From the NCBI RefSeq assembly GCF_003259745.1, contig NZ_QLMC01000001.1, positions 1,054,001 through 1,118,000 of the forward strand: 64,000 nt of DNA. The letters run 5' to 3'. The DNA is from Larkinella arboricola (GTDB lineage Bacteria > Bacteroidota > Bacteroidia > Cytophagales > Spirosomataceae). Of this stretch, positions 15,699 through 27,897 are shown piece by piece; the first letter of the stretch is position 1; each line of letters starts with the position of its first letter. Under the pieces are notes generated by a model that saw only the letters and a list, made by a program, of their open reading frames with translations, ran no database searches and was not told where the DNA came from. Both the position numbers and the translations under genes were made by a program.

Positions 15699-17918
15699 TT
15701 ACCAGGTATTGTTGACCCAGTCAGCGGAAAAATCTTTCAGCAACCCTAATACTTCTTCGACGCCCTCAAGCCGGTAAGCCGCGCTGGTGGTGCCGGGGCC
15801 CACTTTGACGGTATACTGGTTTTCCAGGGTCAGGGCCGAAAACATATCTTCGTCGGTGCGGTCGTCGCCGATGGCCAGCACAAAGTCGTAGGGGCGGGCC
15901 AGCGACAACTGCTTGGCTACTTTTCCCTTGTCGGTTTCGGTACTTTTGATTTCAACCACGCAGTTGCCGTCAATGACCCGGAGCTGGTAAGGAAGCAGGT
16001 TTTCCAGCGTGTTGATTAGTTCGCGGGAGCGGACAAAACCGGTTTCCGATTCCGAACTGCGGTAATGCCAGGCCAGCGAATGGCTTTTTTCTTCAATAAA
16101 CGAACCGGGGCAGCGGGTGACAAAATCAACCAGCAGGGGGCTGACAATCTGTTTCCACGAACCGTCGTCCAGAATATCACGTCGCCAAAGTCCCTTCTGT
16201 TTAATGTATGAACCGTGTTCGGCCACCATATCAATGGGCAGAAACCCAAGCCATTCGTCGAGCGTCTGCTGGTCGCGTCCGCTGATGATCACCACGTAGT
16301 TTTCCCGGCGGCTGGCCAGCCGACCCAGGATGTTGATCACCTCGGCGGGCGGAGAAGCGTCTTCCGGCTTGGCTTTGTAATTGACCAGCGTACCGTCGTA
16401 ATCAAGAAGCAAAAGCCGGGAGCGGGCCTGAGCGTAGCGTTCCCGGATTGAGAGCTCACTTTCCGAATTGAGTGGGGTGGTTAATGGGGTGGGGTCTTTG
16501 TGCTGTGTGTTTTCCATGTTCAATAGAGACTCAACAAAACTGTTGGCCCATTTTTTTACGTCATAGTCTTTCAGGCGTCGTTGCATGATGGCAATTCGGC
16601 GGGCCTGCTCCTCCGGCTCCATTTCGAGCGCCTGTTTCATTTTGTCGGCCACTTCGTTTTCGTCCATCGGGTTGATGTGCAGGGCGGTACTCAGTTCGTT
16701 GGCGGCTCCGGTCATTTCGCTCAGAATCAGCACGCCCTGGTGGTCTTTGCGAGTCGCAACAAACTCTTTCGCTACCAGATTCATACCGTCGCGGATGGGC
16801 GTGATCAGGGCCACGTCGCAAGCGGTATAGAGCGCAACCAATTGGGGGAACGGCACGGAACCATAGCGGTATACAATCGGCCGCCAGATCAGCGTCCCGT
16901 ATTTTCCGTTAATTCGCCCGACGGCCTGTTCAATCATCACTTTCCGTTCGCCGTACTTCTGGATTTCGTCGCGCGAGGGTACCACCACCAGAATAAACGT
17001 CAGCCGTCCGATCCACTCGGGATACCTTGCGAAAAAAGCCTCCAGGGCGTCCAGACGCTGCATGACACCCTTGGTATAATCCAGCCGGTCAACCGAAAAA
17101 ATAATTTTAGTATCCTGATAGGCATTCTTTAACGCTTCCCGTTCGGCAATCACATCCTCGTTATCGTACGCATCATGATACAGGGAATAATTGATTCCTA
17201 CCGGAAACGAGTCCGACTGAATCAGCCGGTCCTGGTAATTGATCTTCCAGATTTTGTGCTGAACGCCCAGGTTGATCTGGATCGATTGCAGAAAGTGAAT
17301 GTTGTAATCGTTCGTATGAAAACCGATCAGATCGGACCCTAACAAGCCGGTTAAAAGGTACTCTTTGACTTTATAGGGCAGAATCCGGAGAATTTCGTAG
17401 GAGGGAAACGGGATGTGCAGGAAAAACCCGATGGTAGCCTCGGGTTTTTTCTCCCGAATCAATTTGGGTAATCCCATAAAATGGTAATCGTGTACCCAGA
17501 CAATATCCTGCGGCTGCACCACCGCTGCCACCGTTTCACTGACGGTTTCATTGGCTTTCTGGTAAGCCACAAAATCCCGCTCCTGGTAATCAACGTAGGT
17601 AGGAAAATAGTGGAACAACGGCCACAGCACTGAATTGGAAAAACCGTTGTAAAAGTTCTGCTGAATTTTGCGCTCTAAAAAAACCGGGACAAACTCGAAA
17701 TCGTCATTGACCAGATGCTGATATTTCTCCCAGGTCCGGCGGGAAAAATCGGCGCAGCCAATCCAGACCGGCTTTTCCCTGGCCTCGCTAAAGTCCAGCG
17801 ATTTCATCGCCGTTACCAATCCTCCGGCGGATGCTTTTACGGTTGTACTGCCACTAGCGGTTTCAAAGGAGAAAGGTAAACGGTACGATACGATAATCAA
17901 TCTGTTGTTGTTCTTCAT
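15699..17918 (-). CDS. Bifunctional trehalose-6-phosphate synthase / trehalose-6-phosphate phosphatase
   Basis: A 739-residue cytoplasmic fusion that makes trehalose from UDP-glucose and glucose-6-phosphate. Residues ~1-480 are a GT20 (OtsA) domain: LIIVSYRLPFSFE, GGLVTAM, VWVHDYHFMGLPKLIR, FLHIPFPSYEILRILP, FSVDRLDYTKGV, and RDGMNLVAKEFVATR, which binds the donor sugar. Residues ~500-735 are a HAD-type phosphatase (OtsB): LLLLDYDGTLV with the nucleophile Asp, VIISGRDQQTL, and AIGDDRTDEDMF for Mg binding. With both steps in one chain, trehalose-6-phosphate is probably passed on directly. It lies upstream of nothing on its own strand within the block. TreS is on the same strand 285 bases before it, with its own hairpin between them. 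TTTACGGT boxes precede the start. Confidence 0.95.
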   Translation of the reverse strand: MKNNNRLIIVSYRLPFSFETASGSTTVKASAGGLVTAMKSLDFSEAREKPVWIGCADFSRRTWEKYQHLVNDDFEFVPVFLERKIQQNFYNGFSNSVLWPLFHYFPTYVDYQERDFVAYQKANETVSETVAAVVQPQDIVWVHDYHFMGLPKLIREKKPEATIGFFLHIPFPSYEILRILPYKVKEYLLTGLLGSDLIGFHTNDYNIHFLQSIQINLGVQHKIWKINYQDRLIQSDSFPVGINYSLYHDAYDNEDVIAEREALKNAYQDTKIIFSVDRLDYTKGVMQRLDALEAFFARYPEWIGRLTFILVVVPSRDEIQKYGERKVMIEQAVGRINGKYGTLIWRPIVYRYGSVPFPQLVALYTACDVALITPIRDGMNLVAKEFVATRKDHQGVLILSEMTGAANELSTALHINPMDENEVADKMKQALEMEPEEQARRIAIMQRRLKDYDVKKWANSFVESLLNMENTQHKDPTPLTTPLNSESELSIRERYAQARSRLLLLDYDGTLVNYKAKPEDASPPAEVINILGRLASRRENYVVIISGRDQQTLDEWLGFLPIDMVAEHGSYIKQKGLWRRDILDDGSWKQIVSPLLVDFVTRCPGSFIEEKSHSLAWHYRSSESETGFVRSRELINTLENLLPYQLRVIDGNCVVEIKSTETDKGKVAKQLSLARPYDFVLAIGDDRTDEDMFSALTLENQYTVKVGPGTTSAAYRLEGVEEVLGLLKDFSADWVNNTW

Positions 17919-17940
17919 AGCGGGAGAGGATAGGTTCTCG

Positions 17941-18057
17941 GTTTACGGTTTTTGGGGAATAAGCACCCGGCGGATTGGCATCCCTGGACTGTAAACTGAG
18001 TACCGTAAACTAGTTTACAAATTACGTTGGGCACTTAATTATAAGACTATTTACGGT
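17941..18057 (-). promoter_or_regulatory. Cluster of TTTACGGT boxes upstream of the trehalose-phosphate synthase gene
   Basis: TTTACGGT occurs at 17942-17949, inverted (ACCGTAAA) at 18002-18009, and again at 18050-18057. A perfect 14-bp palindrome GTAAACTAGTTTAC lies at 18005-18018, and another GTAAAC at 17991-17996. All lie 23-140 bases upstream of the start codon. Clustered repeats like this often bind a regulator. The protein is unknown. Confidence 0.45.
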
Positions 18058-18144
18058 ATTATGGTTCTAAAAAAGACGAATTAGAGAAATTCTAATCTGG
18101 GCCGCAGCCGGATCATCGGTATTCTAACGGTATGGTAAAGGTTT

Positions 18145-18190
18145 GGTATACAGCCACATCGTGAACACTGTCGGGCCGTGGCTGTATACC
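18145..18190 (-). terminator. Inverted repeat after treS
   Basis: A perfect 13-bp stem (GGTATACAGCCAC 18145-18157 with 18178-18190) has a 20-base loop and lies 14 bases past the TreS stop. There is no strong T run on the minus strand, so factor-assisted termination or RNA protection is as likely as intrinsic termination. Confidence 0.55.
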
Positions 18191-18203
18191 GGGAATGGGT
18201 AGT

Positions 18204-21512
<3,309 letters not shown>

Positions 21513-21789
21513 GTTTTATTCGTCAAAAATCCCGGTTAATCTGAATGGAGTTGACCGCCAGTGAGCGGTGCTTAATCAATCAAACTTGTACGGCAACGAG
21601 ATGTTTTGCAGAACGCCGGAATTGCAGACAAACCGCCCATCTAACAAGTATCAATACTGAAAAAGCCTTACCCAGCCCCGTGACGAGCTAGGCCGGAAGG
21701 GGACGGATGCCATTCGGGGGAACCGACGTCAGGCCACAACGGGGTTGAACGATGTAAACCACCGGGGTACTTCCGGAGTTGATCGAAGT

Positions 21790-23346
21790 ATGAAGCAGCC
21801 TGAAACCGTTACCTCCCGTGTCTACCAGACTCCGCCTGCTCCGGACGAACTGTTCGGCGATCTTTTTCTGGATGTGCAGTTGAGCCGGATATTTCCGGAT
21901 TCAAAGACGTTCGTCGATTGTGTGCCGCTGATGGCGCCGGAGGCCATTCTAACGCTCTATAAAGCGCAGAAAGAAAAGCAGGATTTTTCCCTGAAGGATT
22001 TTGTCAATCAACACTTTACTGTTCCCGAATCAATCACATCTGGTTTTGTCAGCGATCCGTCAATGCCGACCAGCGAACACATCGACCGGCTTTGGGATGT
22101 CCTCACGCGCCCACCGGATGCCGCCGTGGAGGGCAGTTCGCGGTTGCCACTACCGCATCCGTATATGGTGCCGGGCGGACGGTTTCGCGAGATTTTTTAC
22201 TGGGATACCTATTTCACGATGCTGGGTTTGCAAAGGGCCGGGCGAATCGACCTGATCCGGCACATGGTGGATAACTTTGCTTACCTGATTGATACCTACG
22301 GTTTTATCCCGAACGGCAACCGGACCTATTTTCTCACCCGTTCGCAGCCGCCCGTTTTTGCGCTGATGCTTCAACTGCTGGTCGAAACGGACGGCCCGGA
22401 GGTCTGGACACGTTACCTGCCTCAGCTTCAACAGGAATATACCTTCTGGATGCAGCAGGCCGAAAGCGGCCAAACCCGGGCCGTAACGCTGCCGGACGGG
22501 CTGGTGCTGAACCGGTATTACGATCCAACACCCCGCCCCCGCGCAGAAGCGTATTACAAGGAGTGGGAGCTGACCGAAATGGCCCGGGCCGCCGGGATTG
22601 AACCCCAAACGCTGTATGGTCATCTGCGGGCGGCCTGCGAGTCGGGTTGGGATTTCAGCAGCCGCTGGTTTGGTCAGGATGAAACCATTGTAAACACCAG
22701 CGCGGGCGATTTGCTACCGGTTGATCTGAACTGTATTCTGTATTTTCTCGAACAAACGCTGCGAGATGTCTACCGGCAGCAGGGCCAGACGCAGGAAGCC
22801 GAACGGTTTGAAAAACGCGCTGAGGACCGGAAAATGGCCATTAACCAGATCTTCTGGGATGAACACCAGCAGTTTTATGTCGATTATAACCTGGCAACGC
22901 AGCAGCGCACCACGGCTTTAACGCTGGCGGCAGCTTTTCCGCTCTTCTTTCGACTGGCCTCTTCCGAACAGGCCAAAGCCGTTCACGACCGGCTGCGGGC
23001 GGATTTTCTGAAAATGGGCGGCTGGGTAACCACGCTGGTCCGGTCCGGGCAGCAGTGGGACTCGCCCAATGGCTGGGCTCCGTTGCAGTGGATTGTGTAC
23101 AAAGGGCTGATGAACTACGGTTTTACCGAAACGGCCACCACCGGGCGCGACCGCTGGCTGGCGCTGAACGACCGGGTATTCCGCGAAACCGGCAAGATGA
23201 TGGAAAAATATAATGTAGTGGACGATGTGCTGATGGCGGGTGGGGGCGCGTATCCCAATCAGGACGGGTTTGGCTGGACCAATGGGGTCTATCTGCAATT
23301 CATGCACGAAAAAGCCCTGTTCCAAACGAAGGCAATCCCCGAATAA
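21790..23346 (+). CDS. Cytoplasmic GH37 trehalase, with Ala at a conserved substrate-binding Glu
   Basis: Trehalase splits trehalose into two glucoses by an inverting mechanism. ATG at 21790 gives 518 residues with no signal peptide. The in-frame TTG at 21745 is less likely. Both family signatures are present: PGGRFREIFYWDTYF and QWDSPNGWAPLQW. Asp288 (SGWDFSSRW) matches the catalytic acid and Glu472 (MMEKYNV) the base. Their 184-residue spacing equals the E. coli TreA Asp312-Glu496 spacing as I recall it. Fifteen residues later the usual Glu of the GGGEYP motif (TreA Glu511) is Ala487 in AGGGAYPNQDGFGWTNG. Activity or specificity may therefore be altered. It is divergent from treS. Confidence 0.9.
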   Translation: MKQPETVTSRVYQTPPAPDELFGDLFLDVQLSRIFPDSKTFVDCVPLMAPEAILTLYKAQKEKQDFSLKDFVNQHFTVPESITSGFVSDPSMPTSEHIDRLWDVLTRPPDAAVEGSSRLPLPHPYMVPGGRFREIFYWDTYFTMLGLQRAGRIDLIRHMVDNFAYLIDTYGFIPNGNRTYFLTRSQPPVFALMLQLLVETDGPEVWTRYLPQLQQEYTFWMQQAESGQTRAVTLPDGLVLNRYYDPTPRPRAEAYYKEWELTEMARAAGIEPQTLYGHLRAACESGWDFSSRWFGQDETIVNTSAGDLLPVDLNCILYFLEQTLRDVYRQQGQTQEAERFEKRAEDRKMAINQIFWDEHQQFYVDYNLATQQRTTALTLAAAFPLFFRLASSEQAKAVHDRLRADFLKMGGWVTTLVRSGQQWDSPNGWAPLQWIVYKGLMNYGFTETATTGRDRWLALNDRVFRETGKMMEKYNVVDDVLMAGGGAYPNQDGFGWTNGVYLQFMHEKALFQTKAIPE

Positions 23347-23420
23347 AAGAAAAAAACCGGTTGGCTTTTAGCCATTAAAGACGGCTTTTTTACCGCACAT
23401 TACACAACCTTTACAGAAAT

Positions 23421-23454
23421 TTTGCTGATATGTCAGAAAGGGTTGCTTATTTTG
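23421..23454 (+). promoter_or_regulatory. Candidate promoter for pyruvate kinase gene
   Basis: TTTG at 23421-23424 and TTATTTTG at 23447-23454 (one mismatch to TAnnTTTG) are 22 bases apart. The second ends 34 bases before the ATG at 23489. Confidence 0.4.
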
Positions 23455-23488
23455 CATTTATATGGTCTACTGACTACCGTCAAATTCT

Positions 23489-24925
23489 ATGTCATTGAAA
23501 AAAACCAAGATTGTTGCCACGGTCGGTCCGGCGTCCGAGAGCAAAGAAAAACTGTTGGCTTTAGCCCGCGCCGGTGTTAACGTTTTCCGGCTAAACTTTT
23601 CCCACGGCACTCACGAAGAACACCTGGTTCGCATCCAGCGCATCCGGGAAATTAACGAAGAATACGGTCTGAATCTCGCCATTTTGCAGGATTTGCAGGG
23701 CCCCAAAATCCGCATTGGCAAAGTTGAAAGCGATGAAGGGGTGCAGATTCTGCCCGGTAATAAGCTGATTTTCACCAACGATGATATCATTGGAACCGCC
23801 GAGCGCGTCAGCACGCCCTACAAAGGGATGTACCGCGACGTTCGGAACGGTGAGCGCATTTTGCTGGACGATGGCAAACTGGAAGTGAAGGTAATCGGCA
23901 CGGAAGGAACCGATGTGGTTACAGAAGTGGTCTATGGCGGCCCGCTGAAATCGAAGAAAGGCGTTAACCTGCCCAACACGAAGGTTTCGATGCCGTCGGT
24001 GACCGAGAAGGATTTTGAAGACCTGGATTTTGGTCTGGAACATAATGTCGACTGGATTGCCCTGTCGTTTGTCCGGCAAGCTTCTGAAATTCTGGAAATT
24101 AAAGAATACATCCGGGCGCGGGGCAAAACGTGCCGCGTTATTGCCAAGCTTGAAAAGCCCGAAGCGATCCTGAACATCGACGAAATTGTGGCCGCTACCG
24201 ACGGGGTGATGGTCGCCCGCGGTGACCTGGGCGTTGAACTGCCCGCCGAGGACGTTCCGATGATTCAGAAAATGATCGTTGAGAAAGCCAACAAAGCCGC
24301 CAAGCCGGTTATTGTGGCGACGCAGATGCTCGAAAGCATGATCGACGCGCCCCGCCCGACCCGCGCGGAAGTCAACGACATTGCCAACTCGGTGCTGGAC
24401 GGTGCCGATGCCGTGATGTTGAGCGCCGAAACGGCTTCGGGTAAGTACCCGATTCTGGCCGTTGAGAACATGACGAATACCATCCGGAAAGTTGAAGAAC
24501 TGAGTGATAAAATCTATTACCGGTATCACGCTTACGTCAACGAAAACCCGGGGAAAAACGTCCTGAACGATAATGTGGTGATGAGCGCGTGCCGGTTGGC
24601 CCGTGATACCAAAGCCAAAGCCATTATCGGCATTACAACTTCGGGTTATACGGCTTTCCGTTTGTCGCACCACCGTCCGAAAGCGGGTCTGTACGTCTTC
24701 ACGGCCAACAAGGCCATGATGAGTACACTGGCGCTGTACTGGGGAGTCAATGTGCTGCCGTACGAGCCGAATCCGGCCAATACCGTTGATCAGACCGTGG
24801 CCGAAATCAGGGACCTGCTGGTGAAACAGGGCGTTCTGGAACCGGGCGACATTTTCATCAACACGCTCAGCATGCCGTTGATGGAAAGCCTGAAAACCAA
24901 TACCGTAAAATTGAGTATCGTGTAG
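23489..24925 (+). CDS. pyk: Pyruvate kinase
   Basis: This enzyme converts phosphoenolpyruvate and ADP to pyruvate and ATP, the last step of glycolysis. The 478-residue protein has normal length for a short bacterial form. The catalytic barrel shows TKIVATVGPAS, VFRLNFSHGTHEEH, LQDLQGPKIRIG, then a B domain. It continues with VIAKLEKPEAILNIDEIVAA (catalytic Lys and Mg-binding Glu) and VMVARGDLGVELPAEDVPMI. Next come KPVIVATQMLESM and RPTRAEVNDIANSVLDGADA, followed by the alpha/beta C-terminal domain (IIGITTSGYTAFRLSHHRP). It is a single gene with its own promoter-like site and a hairpin terminator downstream. Confidence 0.97.
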   Translation: MSLKKTKIVATVGPASESKEKLLALARAGVNVFRLNFSHGTHEEHLVRIQRIREINEEYGLNLAILQDLQGPKIRIGKVESDEGVQILPGNKLIFTNDDIIGTAERVSTPYKGMYRDVRNGERILLDDGKLEVKVIGTEGTDVVTEVVYGGPLKSKKGVNLPNTKVSMPSVTEKDFEDLDFGLEHNVDWIALSFVRQASEILEIKEYIRARGKTCRVIAKLEKPEAILNIDEIVAATDGVMVARGDLGVELPAEDVPMIQKMIVEKANKAAKPVIVATQMLESMIDAPRPTRAEVNDIANSVLDGADAVMLSAETASGKYPILAVENMTNTIRKVEELSDKIYYRYHAYVNENPGKNVLNDNVVMSACRLARDTKAKAIIGITTSGYTAFRLSHHRPKAGLYVFTANKAMMSTLALYWGVNVLPYEPNPANTVDQTVAEIRDLLVKQGVLEPGDIFINTLSMPLMESLKTNTVKLSIV

Positions 24926-24937
24926 TAACGCGAGTTG

Positions 24938-25049
24938 TTTCGCGGAGCGTAGCGAAGTTAAAGGAGTTGAGCGGAGTATCTCTGTTCAACTCCTTTTCTT
25001 TTACATAAGCTCTGCTAAACTCTGACTTCCTCCGCTAAACTCCGCGAAA
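24938..25049. repeat. Dispersed intergenic repeat, inverted pair (copy A)
   Basis: TTTCGCGGAG occurs at 24938-24947 and inverted at 25040-25049. Each is followed inward by GAG-rich sequence of the kind GTTxAGCRGAG. The inner part contains the terminator hairpin. Close relatives are at 42269-42340 and 30163-30250. The right arm overlaps the last 11 codons of the DUF5690 gene. Confidence 0.6.
24960..24996. terminator. Hairpin terminator between pyk and DUF5690 gene
   Basis: A perfect 11-bp stem (AAAGGAGTTGA 24960-24970 with 24986-24996) has a 15-base loop, a T-rich tail on the plus side, and sits between converging genes. It is embedded in a dispersed repeat element (24938-25049). Confidence 0.75.
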
Positions 25050-26304
25050 TAGTTTTGGTATACTTCCGCTGAAAATACCCAAAAGATACGATCACCAGGA
25101 CGCCGTAGACCACGGAAACCACGTACGCCGAATAGACGAAAAAGTCGAGAAAGCTGATGTTCGGCTGGCCAAAGTTTTTATAGAGCGTTACGGCCACACT
25201 GCCCATATAACCGTAGTAATCGGCCAGCGTTACGATAAAGCCAACCGTACTGACGTAGCGGAACGACGCCACCAGCCGCTCGAAATACAAGCCGTTGCAG
25301 GGGACATACGCCCCGTATAATCCCAATCCAACCAGCGTAAACCAGACCCCCGGCGACAGCATTCCCTGCTGAAAAAACCAGGTGCTGCTCCCGATCAGAA
25401 CGGCCGCCAGCAGCATGACGATGTTGATCAGCCGAAACGCCTGAAAGTTGTCTTTCACCAGTTGCAACGCCCCCATCACCACCAGAATACCAACCGCAAC
25501 GGTGGTTTCTGTCTTGGTAAAAACCGCCGGATTGGAGATGCCGACCGCCGACAAGATTTCGGGCGCAAAATTGTCGCGGAAATCGCGGAACGCCGAGAGC
25601 AGCACGTAGGAGATAATGAGCGTGGTGAGGCCAACCGAGAAGGTCTGTAAAAATTGCTGCCGTTCCGTATGGTTCATGGGCGAGCGTTCGGTGCGGAGGG
25701 CGCGGTCTTCAGCCGAAGGCGGGGGCAGCAGCGTCATCATCCAGACCGATACCAGCAGCGGCACGACAAACAGCAGCCCCGTTACGAACGGAAGCCAGAA
25801 CTCCGAGATTTCCCAGGCGCTCCGGATCGTCAGCGCCACGGTTTTAACGAAACCCGACGCGAAAATAAACGAAGCCGTCAGGCCCGCAACCAGCGCGTCG
25901 GTTTGCCGCCGACCTTCCAGAAAACCCAGCATAATACCGTAGACCATCCCCAGCGGCAGACCGTTCAGGAACAGAAAAACGATGTTGTAGGGCGGGGGCA
26001 CCAGCGCAAAACCGAGCAGTGCCAGCTCCGAAAGGCCAATGAACAGCAGCACGTACAGCGCCCGCTGGCCGGGCTGCATCTCCGACACGACCTTTACGCC
26101 AATCCGCTTGGAAACCGCGTAGCCGAGCACCTGGGCCGTGATGAGCCAGATTTTGTAGTTGATTCCGGCGTAGCTCATGCCCTCGAAGATCACGGCCGTA
26201 ATGCCTTTGCGGAATGCGTACATGCAGGCATACGTGCAGAATGCGGCCACCGCGCCGAACAGAACAAAGAGGATGGGGTTGCGTAAAATAGATTTGTTGG
26301 GCAT
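25015..26304 (-). CDS. DUF5690 family multi-pass membrane protein (MFS-like)
   Basis: A 429-residue membrane protein from ATG at 26304 (a GTG at 26322 would add six residues). It has about 11-12 hydrophobic helices, beginning with ILFVLFGAVAAFCTYACMY, with charged loops such as LGYAVSKRIGVKVVSEMQPG typical of major-facilitator folds. MYAFRKG and LGMVYGIMLGFLEGRRQTD match the DUF5690 group of Bacteroidota, which look like transporters of unknown substrate. It is a single gene converging on pyk. Its last 11 codons (TISRSLAEEVRV region) lie inside the dispersed repeat at 24938-25049, so the tail is probably repeat-derived. Confidence 0.8.
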   Translation of the reverse strand: MPNKSILRNPILFVLFGAVAAFCTYACMYAFRKGITAVIFEGMSYAGINYKIWLITAQVLGYAVSKRIGVKVVSEMQPGQRALYVLLFIGLSELALLGFALVPPPYNIVFLFLNGLPLGMVYGIMLGFLEGRRQTDALVAGLTASFIFASGFVKTVALTIRSAWEISEFWLPFVTGLLFVVPLLVSVWMMTLLPPPSAEDRALRTERSPMNHTERQQFLQTFSVGLTTLIISYVLLSAFRDFRDNFAPEILSAVGISNPAVFTKTETTVAVGILVVMGALQLVKDNFQAFRLINIVMLLAAVLIGSSTWFFQQGMLSPGVWFTLVGLGLYGAYVPCNGLYFERLVASFRYVSTVGFIVTLADYYGYMGSVAVTLYKNFGQPNISFLDFFVYSAYVVSVVYGVLVIVSFGYFQRKYTKTISRSLAEEVRV

Positions 26305-26513
26305 TCGTATCGGTTTAGGCACAAATTACACAGATTTGCGAAATACCATACGTGTTTGGTCCTAAAAATCAAATTTCCAAACACTACCCGTTACTGACTA
26401 CTTTCTGGTAATAAGATTGTGTTACGGAAATACGCCAGGCACGTACGGAAGTTATCCCATTGTTCGTATATAGTAGTAACATTCCTGTTTGTCACAACCT
26501 GAATCCAAGCAAT

Positions 26514-27071
26514 ATGAGTACGCACACTATCACCAATGGCTGTTTGTTGATTGCCGAGCCGTTTCTGGGCGATCCTAATTTTGAACGGAGTGTCGTACTT
26601 GTGTGCGATCACAACGAAGAGGGCACTTTCGGGCTGGTTCTGAACCAGATTGCCCAGGTAAAACTAAACGACGTGCTGACCGAAGAAATGTATCACGACT
26701 ATTCGCTGTACGTCGGTGGGCCGGTTCAGCAGAATACACTGCATTATATTCACCGGCTGGGTCCGGCGCTGGAGGAGTCCATCGCGCTGCCAAACGGTCT
26801 TTACTGGAGCGGCAACTTCGATCAGTTGCGGCAACTGATCAACGCCGGAGCCGTCAAAGAACAGGACGTACGGTTTTTTGTCGGTTACTCCGGCTGGTCG
26901 GGCGGGCAACTGGCCGATGAGATGGCGCAAAACGCCTGGATTGTGACCCATGCCGACTCGGACTTTATTCTGAATACGCCTTCCGATCAGTTCTGGCGGG
27001 GTATTCTGCGCCAGATGGGCGGGCAATACCGGGTACTGTCGCATTATCCGGTTGATCCGCGATTGAACTAA
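26514..27071 (+). CDS. yqgE: YqgE/AlgH family protein (UPF0301)
   Basis: A 185-residue cytoplasmic protein from ATG at 26514. The in-frame start at 26460 would add an unlikely leader. The family pattern is complete: GCLLIAEPFLGDPNFERSVV at the start, then HNEEGTFGLVLNQ, LYVGGPVQQNTLHYIHRLG, VRFFVGYSGWSGGQLADEM, and a final FWRGILRQMGGQYRVLSHYP. The biochemical role is not established. Early work on AlgH in Pseudomonas linked it to alginate regulation. It is a single gene, divergent from the DUF5690 gene, and is followed by a short hairpin spacer. Confidence 0.93.
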   Translation: MSTHTITNGCLLIAEPFLGDPNFERSVVLVCDHNEEGTFGLVLNQIAQVKLNDVLTEEMYHDYSLYVGGPVQQNTLHYIHRLGPALEESIALPNGLYWSGNFDQLRQLINAGAVKEQDVRFFVGYSGWSGGQLADEMAQNAWIVTHADSDFILNTPSDQFWRGILRQMGGQYRVLSHYPVDPRLN

Positions 27072-27093
27072 TTTTCGTCAGACAGGAGACGTG

Positions 27094-27158
27094 AGACAAG
27101 AGCGTAAAAAGGTAAAACACCCGCTAGTTAATGGCCTTTTGTCTTTTGTCTCTTGTCT
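27094..27158. terminator. Inverted repeat after yqgE
   Basis: AGACAAGAG (27094-27102) is complementary to CTCTTGTCT (27150-27158). Related words (AGACAGGAGACGTGAGACAAG; TTTTGTCTTTTGTC) repeat nearby. The long, imperfect stem 23 bases after the yqgE stop may end transcription, or be a member of another dispersed repeat. Confidence 0.4.
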
Positions 27159-27303
27159 ATTCTCGCTCGTCCAATCTCTTAATTTTTGTGAAAATACCGT
27201 GAAACTTCGGGCGACAGCCGTAAGATAACCCAAATTCTCCCGTTATTTGTCTGCCGGTTTACTCTCAGGATGGTGGGCCGGTCGGTTTTTTACCCAAAAC
27301 GGT

Positions 27304-27885
27304 ATGTTGAAAGTCAGATTACTTCTACTGCTTGCGTTTTCATTCGCTTCGTTTTCTTCGTTTGCTCAGCTTCAGGGCGTGTTCGGTCTTAAAGCGGGCG
27401 CTAGTTCATCCATCACCGCGCAGGAGGGCGTTACACCGTATATTTCCCGTTACAAAACCGCTTTTCACCTGGGTGGAATTTACCGTTTGCGGTATCAGCG
27501 TTTTGTGGCTCAACCCGAACTGTTGTTGTCCGTGAAAGGTGGCTCTTTTAAACGCACCGCCCCGACCCAGCAGGTCATCCGGAATAATTATAATTACATC
27601 AGTTTACCGGTTTTACTGGGTTGGATTCCTACGGAAGGGCTCGTGCTTCAGGCCGGTCCGGAATTCAGCTACGCCCTGAATACCCCGAATGGACCGGGTA
27701 AAAAGCAGGATACCGGTATTGCCGTCGGTGCGCACTATGATTTTCTGGATATGGCCGAAAAATTCAGTCTACACCTGCGCTACATCTACGGACTGAACAA
27801 TGTGTCGGCCAACCCGATTGTCGAACACCGCAACCGGACGTTCCAGGTGTCTATTGTCTATAATTTCTACAAAAAAGGTAAATAA
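27304..27885 (+). CDS. Outer-membrane beta-barrel protein (porin-like, PorT type)
   Basis: A 193-residue protein from ATG at 27304 with signal peptide MLKVRLLLLLAFSFASFSSFAQ. The mature part begins GVFGLKAGASSS, the usual opening strand of Bacteroidota barrels of about eight strands. It continues with alternating hydrophobic strands (FHLGGIYRLRYQRFVAQPEL, ISLPVLLGW, VLQAGPEFSYAL, FSLHLRYIYGLNN). The last strand FQVSIVYNFYKKGK ends near aromatic residues. Function beyond the outer membrane location is unknown. It converges with the metallophosphoesterase, with 12 bases between stops. Confidence 0.85.
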   Translation: MLKVRLLLLLAFSFASFSSFAQLQGVFGLKAGASSSITAQEGVTPYISRYKTAFHLGGIYRLRYQRFVAQPELLLSVKGGSFKRTAPTQQVIRNNYNYISLPVLLGWIPTEGLVLQAGPEFSYALNTPNGPGKKQDTGIAVGAHYDFLDMAEKFSLHLRYIYGLNNVSANPIVEHRNRTFQVSIVYNFYKKGK

Positions 27886-27897
27886 GCGAAGCGCGGC

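Noticed and set aside
23347-23391. Possible hairpin terminator after the trehalase gene (AGCC...GGCT followed by T6).
   Set aside because: The stem has only four to five pairs, too weak to call despite the T run.
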